From assembly GCA_023053685.1 (NCBI GenBank), contig JALIGW010000003.1, positions 143,856,508-143,920,507 of the forward strand: 64,000 nucleotides of DNA, in the 5' to 3' direction. Positions 56,538-64,000 of the stretch are shown one piece after another. The notes under the pieces are model-generated. The model saw nothing but the letters and a program-made list of their open reading frames with translations. It ran no database searches and had not been told where the DNA came from. A program made the position numbers and the translations under genes. Source of the stretch: Diadophis punctatus similis (taxonomy: Eukaryota; Chordata; Lepidosauria; Squamata; Dipsadidae). Numbering within the stretch: position 1 is the stretch's first letter; each line of letters opens with the position of its first letter.

Positions 56538-56622
56538 ACTATTTATTTATTTACCTAATTATATAACTGCCCATCTCATGAGAAGGGATTCATTCTGGGC
56601 TGCATATAATAGTACTATTGTT
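56538..56622 (-). mobile_element. L2-like LINE 3' end, reverse strand
   Basis: 'tatttatttatttacctaat' is followed by 'actgcccatctcatgagaag' and 'ggattcattctgggctgcat', a diverged form of the terminus also seen at 29606-29835. Confidence 0.6.
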
Positions 56623-57470
56623 TTGCAATAAAAGCTATACTGACTTACATGGCATTGAATACTTAGTCTGATCTACCTCCAGGGGCTGACAGTGGGAAAT
56701 CAATAGCTAAATATGGCTTACATGGAAGCACTGATATGGGTGCTGGTGTCTGCGGAATAGAACAGGTTATGCAAGTTTTGTCAGTAGATGAGCCATCTAC
56801 TGAAGTTATGTATTCAAACTTCCATGTGGTTTCTCCCCCCCCCCACACACACACCTCCATCCTGATCAATGCTGCATATCTTTGAATGGCCCAAGGAGGA
56901 GGTCTTCAATTATTATGGTTTCCAAATCCTTGTGCAGCAGTACAAATGTTGCAAATTTCTTGGCACAGGGTGGCAGAATGAGTGATGGGAAACTGGAAGC
57001 TGTTGGATGCTGAAAATCACCCATTTTTAGAGCCATGTTAGTATTGCCACAACAGATGTGATACAGCATATGATAAAATAGGCATTTTGCATGATTGTGC
57101 CTGGAACTTGCATTAGGGCATATCAATTTTTTCAACTTTCAATTTCCAAATATTAGGGTTGCTCAAACGTTGTGACATACCCTGGGGATTGTAAAGATAT
57201 TTTGGTTACTTTAATATAATTTAGATGTGCTTGGTAAGTAACTTACCATATGATAACTTTTTTAAACATTTTGTTTGTTTCATTTGTAACCCACCCTTTT
57301 CCTGTACTCCAATTAGAGTGCCTTCATTTTTGTGGCATTGCAAAGCTTGGTAATCTCCTGGGTTGTAGCTCTGCCGCTATGCATTCAAAATGACTGAGAT
57401 ATCTAAATCGGAGTTCTTATTGAACTTTGGCTGTGCCCCAGAGTTCAGAGAGAGTAAAGGTTTCTCCTTC
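56623..57470. other. No assignable feature
   Basis: Unassigned sequence. The ORF at 56866-57135 (reverse) has no recognised domain. Confidence 0.45.
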
Positions 57471-57478
57471 CTCTATGT

Positions 57479-58009
57479 CAGGGGTGTCAAACTCAATTTC
57501 ATTGAAGACCGCATCAGGGCTGTGGTTGACCTCGGGGGCGGGGAGCTGTGGAGGGGGGCAACTGAGTGGGTGTGGCTGATTGGGTGGGCATGGCCAGCTT
57601 TATTTATTTTATTTTATTTATTTATTTTGTCAAAACATGTACAAGGTAGCAGGTATGGTATAAACATAAAGAAAAGTAAAGTAGGTACAGGTAAATTTGG
57701 ACAATAGGACAGTAAGACAGGGACGGTAGGCATAATGGTGCGCTTATGCATGCCCCTTACAGACCTCTTAGGAATGGGGTGAGGTCAACTGTAGATGCTT
57801 GACACCACTTACTGGGCGTGGCCAACTGGGTGGGCATGGCCAGCTTGACACCACTCCCCAAACAGCTGGCATGTTTCCTCTTTGCACTGGGTAGACCGGG
57901 CTGAACCAGCGAGGGCCGGCCCCTTACATTTTCCCGGACAGCCCATGGGCCGGATCCGACCACATTGTGGGCCGGATCCAGCCTCCGGCCCTTGAGTTTG
58001 ACACCCCTG
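57479..58009. mobile_element. hAT-type MITE, CAGGGGTGTCAAACTC family, with nested LINE tail
   Basis: It starts CAGGGGTGTCAAACTC and ends with the exact inverse. The perfect 8-bp TSD CTCTATGT is at 57471-57478 and 58010-58017. A CR1-like tail (57604-57796) is inserted within. Internal phrases 'gtgggcatggccagctt' and 'gggccggatcc' are shared with the copy at 21612-21925 only in part. Confidence 0.95.
57604..57796 (-). mobile_element. CR1-like LINE tail inserted in the hAT MITE, reverse strand
   Basis: (ATTT)n at the left, then 'gacagggacggtaggcataa', 'ggtgcgcttatgcatgcccc' and 'gacctcttaggaatggggtg', the family of 40264-41183. The host sequence 'ggccagct|tgacaccact' is restored on removal. It is severely 5'-truncated (about 190 bp). 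Confidence 0.9.
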
Positions 58010-58017
58010 CTCTATGT

Positions 58018-58699
58018 GATCCCATGGAACCACAGCTTTTGTAATGAAGCCTGATTCTGGAACAAGGACAGGTCGACTGTGTAACATAGAGCAGAACTGC
58101 CTCAGCAAATGACAGGCAAATGGATTGGAAGATGAGGCAGCAGAGAAAATTAGTTCAACTGCTGGCATGGGAAATTGAAGGGAATAACTGCATTATCAGG
58201 AAAAGCAAACAATGACCACTGTATTCCTGTTCTCGAAAGTTCCTCAATGAAATGGCTGTTTAGTAACATTTCCATAGTCCAGTTCTTCCCATATTTTTTT
58301 ATTAGCCATTGCAATGGTTAGATTTCCTTAACTATTCCTCCTCTGCATAGGGTGCCTCGTATAGTAGCTCGTCTGCAGATCAAAACAGTGGAACAAAGCA
58401 TGAACAGCAGAGATATTCCCAAAGAATCACCTCTGGCCACTCAACTTGTCAACTGGCAGCCAGATGCAGTAGGCCTGGGGACTGTGCAACCATCCAGTTG
58501 ATGGAACCACAGGAGATTGACATAAGTAATTTGCACACAACGAATGCGGAAATTACAGAATAGCAGTGAAGTATCGGTAGCCAGTAGTGAAGAAATAAAG
58601 GAGAAATATGTGGTTTTCTATGGTGTGACTACAGTTAACTATAAAAAGGAAGGAAGGAAGGAACCTGGGAAGCAAAGAAGGAAGGGAGAGGAGAGGAGC
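58018..58699. other. No assignable feature
   Basis: Unassigned DNA with a short GGAA repeat near 58645. Confidence 0.45.
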
Positions 58700-58868
58700 C
58701 GTGCATAAGCGCACAATCGTGCCTACCGTTCCTGTCCCAATGTACCCATATAGTCATACCTGTAAGTTTTACTCTTATTCATGCTTGTACTATTACATAT
58801 ATATTCAATCATGTTTTACTGTTTATACTTTGCTTATAATCATATATGCTTGACAAATAAATACAAAA
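58700..58868 (+). mobile_element. CR1-like LINE tail, forward
   Basis: 'gtgcataagcgcacaatcgt' with 'gcctaccgttcctgtccc' opens it and 'atatgcttgacaaataaata' closes it, the forward orientation of the 40264-41183 family. It is followed by a GGGGA-rich simple tract to 58915. Confidence 0.85.
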
Positions 58869-58915
58869 TAGGAGAGGGGAGGGGAAGGGAGGGGAGGGGA
58901 AGGGAAGGGAGAGAT
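58869..58915. repeat. (GGGGA)n-like purine tract
   Basis: Irregular GGGGA/GGGAA units directly after a LINE tail. Confidence 0.9.
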
Positions 58916-59384
58916 AAAGTGAAGTGTTGAGAAAATGATTCCTCAATCCAATCCTCAAACAGGCAACTCCAAAATGAGCAGATTGGGTAATGGCCATGGG
59001 AAGGGACGGGTCCCAAAGTTCAGCTTAACAACCAAGTGCAGGTCCTCAGCATTACTATGTAGATTGTGTAATCCTTGGATATGGCTCAATGCACATCAGC
59101 GCACCATATGATGACCGCATATTGGAATTCACTCTGGGAGAAGATAGTTCATCATTGAATTGGTGCCAGGGTGTCTCAGTCACGGACTGATTTCAGGGTG
59201 CAGGTGGGGACAAGGCAGCCCTGTCATTTCCAAGGAGTTGCAGGAGTGTCTTTGCATTGAGGAGGATAACTATGTGAATGTGTCCCCAAGGATCAAACTG
59301 CATCTTACATACAAAGCATCAGCAAGAAGCATGGTATCTGCTCCGATCTCCTGTAGATATATATCATAGCAGGTGAATTAGACT
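58916..59384. other. No assignable feature
   Basis: Unassigned sequence with nothing recognised. Confidence 0.45.
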
Positions 59385-59563
59385 GTCTACAGTCGACCTC
59401 ACCCCATTCCTAAGAGGTCTGTAAGGGGCGTGAATAAGCGCACCACTGTGCCTACCGTCCCTGTCTTACTGTCCTATTGTCCTCATTTATCTGTACTTTT
59501 TTGCTTATGTTATGTTTATACAAACACCTACTATCTTGTACATGTTTGACAAAAACAAACACA

Positions 59564-59654
<91 letters not shown>

Positions 59655-59655
59655 A
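59385..59655 (+). mobile_element. CR1-like LINE tail with long (AAAT)n end, forward
   Basis: It runs from 'gtctacagtcgacctcaccc' through 'gtgcctaccgtccctgtctt' and 'ttgtacatgtttgacaaaaa' into about 23 AAAT units (59563-59655). The long, clean tail suggests a young insertion. Confidence 0.9.
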
Positions 59656-59939
59656 ATAGAGCTCATAAAGTTGAAACACATTTTCACTTAGCCCAAACGA
59701 CTGTCTTCTGAGGCACAGATGGTCCAACCCTTCTTGTCAACCTGTGCTGAGCTTCCTGTAGGAGACCTCACGGGAACTAGCGCTTTAGTATAAAAGAAAT
59801 ATCTATTTGGTCTTTCTGGTCTCCCGCCTTTTACAGGGAGGCAATGACGCAATCCTGAACTCTGTACTTTCACAAGAGGAGGGAGCCCTTTTCACGTCAT
59901 CACGAGCAAATTACCATCCAGGAAACCTGCCTCGCTCTG
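59656..59939. other. Transition from AT-rich repeats to the CpG-rich block
   Basis: GC content rises from about 59750. No repeat or gene is recognised. Confidence 0.4.
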
Positions 59940-60455
59940 TTGAGGATCCTTCCCTGCCACTCGACTGAATGGGCCCAACACTTGCCCCAAAATCTTAACA
60001 CGCGCGATTCCCTCCCCCCCACTTTTAAGGGTAGCTGCCGACTTCGCATCCCGGGGCCTGGGATTTCTCCCGACCCCCTAATCCCCTACCCCATAAAGAG
60101 AAAGTCTCGCTCCCCTCCCCTCCCGTGTTTACATTCACGCATTTCGCTCGGCTCTTCCTGGTTTGCGCTGGAAATCGTCTGCAGGAGCCCCACCCACCAC
60201 CCCTCGGTGCTCCGACAGCTCTGCGCACCCGGGTCGGCGCGAAGGTGCTTCGGGAGGGAAGGAGCGGGGGAAGCGTGGCCGAGGGCAGCTCCCGGTTCTG
60301 GAAGGAGCAGCCCCCGAGCCCGTCTCTAAGCGCGGGCTATTGGCGGCAAGCGAGGACATCTGTCATTGTGACGGGCCAGCAGCTGCAAGCACGCGCTCCC
60401 GCGGGCGCCTTTAGATCACAAAGCTCCTCTCACCTGCACGGCCAGGGAGAAGAAA

Positions 60456-60489
<34 letters not shown>

Positions 60490-60673
60490 CCTCTTCTTCT
60501 CTCTCTTTCTCTCTTTCTCTCCTTCTCCTCCGCCTCCTCCTCTCTCTCTCTCTCTCTCTCTCTCTCCCCTTCTCCTTCTCTCTCTCTCCCTCACTCCCTC
60601 TCTTTCTCTCTCCTTCTCTCTCTCCCTCTCCTTCTCTCTCTCCCCCTTTCATTCTTCTCTCCTTCTTCGCCTC

Positions 60674-60704
<31 letters not shown>

Positions 60705-61580
60705 TCCCCCTCCCTCCCCTCTTCCTTCTCCTTCTCTCTCTGTCCCTCTCTCTCCCTCCCTCTCCCTCTCCCTCTCTCCCTCTCTTTCTGGACTGACGAG
60801 GCAAGGCAGGTCACGCTTCGAGAGGCGTGAAGGAAAAGGAAGAAGTGGCTTCCTCTGACAGACAACATTTATTGATCGGCAACGTCGGGCAAGCAAGTTG
60901 CGGAGAGCCGATCGGCGGGAGATCGCCCCTCAGCCTCGTTTCTTCCGGTAGGCTCCAAAACCTGACCCGCCAAGCTAGCCTGACCTTCCACTTCCCAAAG
61001 GCCGCCTTTCTCTCTCTCTCTCTCTCTCCTTCCTTCCTTCCTCCTTTCTCTCTCCCTCCCTCCTTCCCTCCTTCGAGATTTCCTTCATTGTGTGGCTGAG
61101 CTGCGTGGAGGGGAGTCCCCCTCGGTCTCCACCCTCGCTCTTCTGTTTCTCTGCTTTGGCTGGTGGGTGCTGAAGACTCCCCCCCCCACCCGGAGCAGGC
61201 GAGGCCCAACCGAAAAGATAAGACGGGGTGGGGGGCAATCAAGCCTTCCAGCACGCGGGAACATCTTGGGTGCGTTCCGACAACCTTCCTCGGGTTTTAT
61301 CCCGGGGTTGTTGTCTCCTCGGTGGGAGTTGCCCGAGGATTTAGAGAAGGAGGCGGAGGGAAGGAGGGAAGCTACGAAGCTAGGGGGGAAATGGGGGGAG
61401 ACGGTCGATTGTGACAGGCTGCTGAACATCTGGTGCAGCGTTGGCATTAACTGGGATGAGTCTCTGATTAATCAATCTCCCACGCGTGAAATCGCATATC
61501 TCAATATTGTGATCTGGCTTGCGGAAACGGGAGGAAGCCTTCCCCCGTTGTGTAGTTCTTTACCGAAACAACCATAGGCT
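59940..61580 (+). promoter_or_regulatory. CpG-rich block, probable promoter/first-exon region of a host gene
   Basis: This is the only long GC- and CpG-rich stretch in the window, with many CG-rich motifs such as 'cccgggtcggcgcgaaggtg' and 'cgctcccgcgggcgc'. An inverted CCAAT box (ATTGG, 60339-60343) and a half CRE (TGACG, 60369-60373) are spaced 25-30 bp apart upstream of a pyrimidine tract. Repeats are absent except simple CT and T/C tracts. I infer a promoter and 5' exon, probably transcribed rightward because the right flank is repeat-poor. No start codon, protein or gene could be identified. Confidence 0.55.
60457..60787. repeat. 330-bp (CT)n-rich pyrimidine tract within the CpG block
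   Basis: Almost uninterrupted C and T on the forward strand, with CTCT runs broken by CCTTCT, TTT and CCGCCTCC. A smaller one lies at 61009-61075. The serine/leucine- and arginine/glutamate-rich ORFs here are compositional. Confidence 0.95.
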
Positions 61581-63907
61581 GAGAAGGCAAGTTTATTGTC
61601 TCTTTCCCTCTTGGCCTAAAGGTACAAGAAAGGTTGGTACTTTGCTGTTCTGTGTATGCTTTGGGGCGTGGTACTGTGGCATCCCCTCCCTTTTCATCTC
61701 ACTCTGCAGCTAGTGTCAGATAACTTGGTTGGAGTACAGTGATACGAAACATTATGGTTGCATTCACTTGCAACACCAAACCAGGTCAGCGATTTGCTCA
61801 ATGCTGCATTCACATACCCTAAACTTGGTTGGTGCTGCCATCAAATTTTATGTACTAGGGGGCATAGCATTTTGCGGAAATCCAGCTGTTTGCATTAGCT
61901 TATGTCTCTGTGTATTGTGCAGATCCCAGAAATGGGTTAATTCAAGAACCAATGTTTAGGTTGGCCATTCAACCTGAGAGTGCCTTGTGCGTACTAGGAG
62001 TATGACATCTTGACTTGAAATTGTTAGTAAAGAACTATAGCTGGAAAGGCCTTCCAAGTATGATCATGATGTGGTGGATGGAGCTGAGCAAGGCTTTTCC
62101 TATGGCCCAAGTTGAATTAGAGCTCCCATTCTCCTCTAACAGTAAGGACTATAATAATGGAATTGTAAATAAAATTTTGTTCTGAAAAAGAGGTGATTCT
62201 ATAGCAGAGAAGATAATTCAGAAGCTGGACAGTGGCCCTGATGTTTTTTTGCTGCTGATTGCAGTCAAGAAATGGAGAGTCTTATAACTGAATTGGATGA
62301 ATGAATGAATGAATGAATGAATGAATGAATGAATGAATGAAAATAAACTGTGCCCAGCCTGGTGAGATTTCTTCTTACTCAAATGGCATCATTAGAAGAA
62401 TGTGTGTCTGCTTGCAAAGTTGGCATTTCACGATTTTGTGAAAATAAAAGCTGGAAATAATCTTCAGCCAAATTTCATCAAACAGAAAAAAAAGTGTTTT
62501 GACAGGTGCCAGGCAATTGAACCAGAAAAGAGGAATTAAGTCTTTTCCGTTCCTCTCTCCACCACCCATTGCTACAAGATCTTTTTTTGCTTTGCTTTGC
62601 AGTTACATCTTCCTGTTCTCAAAAGAAAACAACTTAGTAATGCTTCTAACTCCGCAACTTTCTCTAATTCCTCAGCCAGGAGTTCCTGCTATCATGTTTA
62701 GCAAATGTGGCAGTGGTGCATATTCCTGAAAGAAAAGAACCTTAAATCTGTAGTGCATTAACTTGCAGGGCCCTGTAATGCACTGACCGACCTTTATGAC
62801 TGGTTTGGAAATTTCTGCTGGTACAAACTTAGCAGTAAATTGGCTTTTCCAAAACACACCTGTGGTGCAGGTATAAATCTGTTCACCAGCAAATTACAAA
62901 GTGCTGGTTATGGTTTTTAAAGCTGTGCATGGCTTTCTGTGCAGGCTTGCATACAATTGCTACTTATTTGTCTTGCCAGAGTTTGGGGTCAGGCCATTTC
63001 TGGAATGCTTTGCCTTGAAGGGGTTTACCATTTTGTTGGATTTTGAAAGGCCACAAACCACATCTTTTTTTTTAAACAGGCTCTTACTTAGGTAATTAAA
63101 AAAAATCAATGTAATATTCTCTAATTTGAACTTTGGTTTTATTACTGCAAACCACTAAGACATTATAATAGTTAGTGGCCTAAAATGTCTTCAGGTGAAT
63201 TCCTGGATACTTGATGAATGTATTGATTTAGGGTTTTTTTGGCAATAAATGGAAATGTCTTGTGACTTCTTCTCAGATGTCTGCTGTCACAGTGTCACCT
63301 ACAGTCTTGGGAGTTCTACTCATATATTGACTAGCTTTGATTCTGTTTAACTTTTTGAGATCAGCCAAGGTCAGCAGTCTGCCACAGTGGACCAAGTGAT
63401 GGTGTAAGAAATAAAATTAACTGAATAAACAAATATGATCCGGCCTTTCAGCTTAACTCTTGTACATCCTGATTGGGTCAAACATCCCATTATGTCATGA
63501 TTTGCCAATTATTAACAGCAACTTGCACAAAACGTTAAACTCTTAACTCATGGTTTATGGACATAATGCAAGGGGCCAACCTTTCCTTCTGACATGAGTC
63601 AAAATTATTGGGGTGTTTTGGGAAGGGCAGCAAGAGAGTAATGATATTAGAGTGGAACTGTGATTCCCATGGTTTTCAAAGGGGAGCGGTCCTTGTTTTT
63701 CAAAACAGCATTCAGACTACTTCAGGGTTTACATTAGTTTTTGTATTCAGTATAGCAAGATATGACTGTCCAGTTTTCAATTTGAAAAATGGATAATATC
63801 TACAAAAGAGTTTGGTGCTACATGTTTTCTGTTCCAGCACTTAATACATTGTGTGAACTGGGATACACTTTTTATATGAAAGCAGCCAGACACATGAAAA
63901 ATTTTGA
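61581..63907. other. Repeat-poor, unassigned DNA with a short (GAAT)n
   Basis: Apart from about 12 GAAT units (62295-62342) I see no repeat. The low repeat density and position after the CpG block would fit a first intron. No exon is recognised. Confidence 0.4.
62295..62342. repeat. (GAAT)n microsatellite
   Basis: About 12 clean units. Confidence 0.95.
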
Positions 63908-64000
63908 GCCGAGGTGGCACAGCAGTTAGAGTTAGTACTGCAGGCCACTTTAGCTGACTGTGATCAGCAGTTCAGCTGTTCAAATCTCACCGGCTCAAGG
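63908..64000 (+). mobile_element. tRNA-derived squamate SINE, cut by the window end
   Basis: 'gaggtggcacagcagttaga' is the head and 'agctgttcaaatctcaccgg' holds the B-box core GTTCAAATC. It matches the first 90 bases of 37296-37525. The rest lies beyond the window. Confidence 0.88.

Noticed and set aside
60125..60896. 223-codon forward and 150-codon reverse ORFs in the CpG block
   Set aside because: They are dominated by the pyrimidine tract (leucine/serine or arginine/glutamate runs). No domain, and both strands are open.

Overview
No complete host gene is visible in this window. It reads as vertebrate, and specifically squamate, intergenic DNA; a snake is the best guess. The reasons are dense CR1-, L2- and L1-like LINE fragments, squamate tRNA-derived SINEs, many short terminal-inverted-repeat (TIR) elements, long (GATA)n arrays, and (ATTCT)n arrays growing from the 3' end of a CR1/L3-like LINE, a pattern reported for snakes. 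Base composition is AT-rich except at 59.9-61.6 kb.

Layout. 0-6.5 kb: mostly unassigned DNA with a LINE tail, a 135-bp palindromic element and a possible old LTR. 6.56-9.91 kb: an old repeat interrupted by a full-length L1-type element (6741-9317) that has a 5' UTR, ORF1 and 3' UTR but no ORF2. 10.2-11.4 kb: an L1 3' end, then a CR1/L3-like tail with (ATTCT)n. 13-26.7 kb: microsatellites, SINEs, CR1 tails and several TIR elements, including a three-element nest at 19.3-20.5 kb. 28.2-36.3 kb: LINE-rich. It holds a 5'-truncated L1 with a clear target-site duplication (TSD), and a long decayed L1 ORF2 that was hit by a second ORF2-less L1 (reverse strand) and by a TA-duplicating MITE, which itself carries a palindromic element. 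37-50 kb: SINEs, CR1 copies, hAT-type elements with 8-bp TSDs, a 243-codon open remnant of a CR1-like reverse transcriptase, and a solo LTR. 51.7-54.5 kb: a repeat-poor, unassigned degenerate stretch. 54.5-59.7 kb: more hAT-type elements, (GA)n, (ATC)n and LINE tails. 59.9-61.6 kb: a CpG-rich block with a 330-bp pyrimidine tract, the best candidate for a host promoter or first exon. 61.6-64 kb: repeat-poor, perhaps intron of that gene.

The most interesting signal is the pair of ORF2-less L1 elements. Each has a clear TSD, and both share their 3' end with an ORF2-bearing L1 at 29 kb. This matches a HAL1-like ('half-L1') non-autonomous lineage mobilised in trans. The nested insertions also give an unambiguous relative order for several families.
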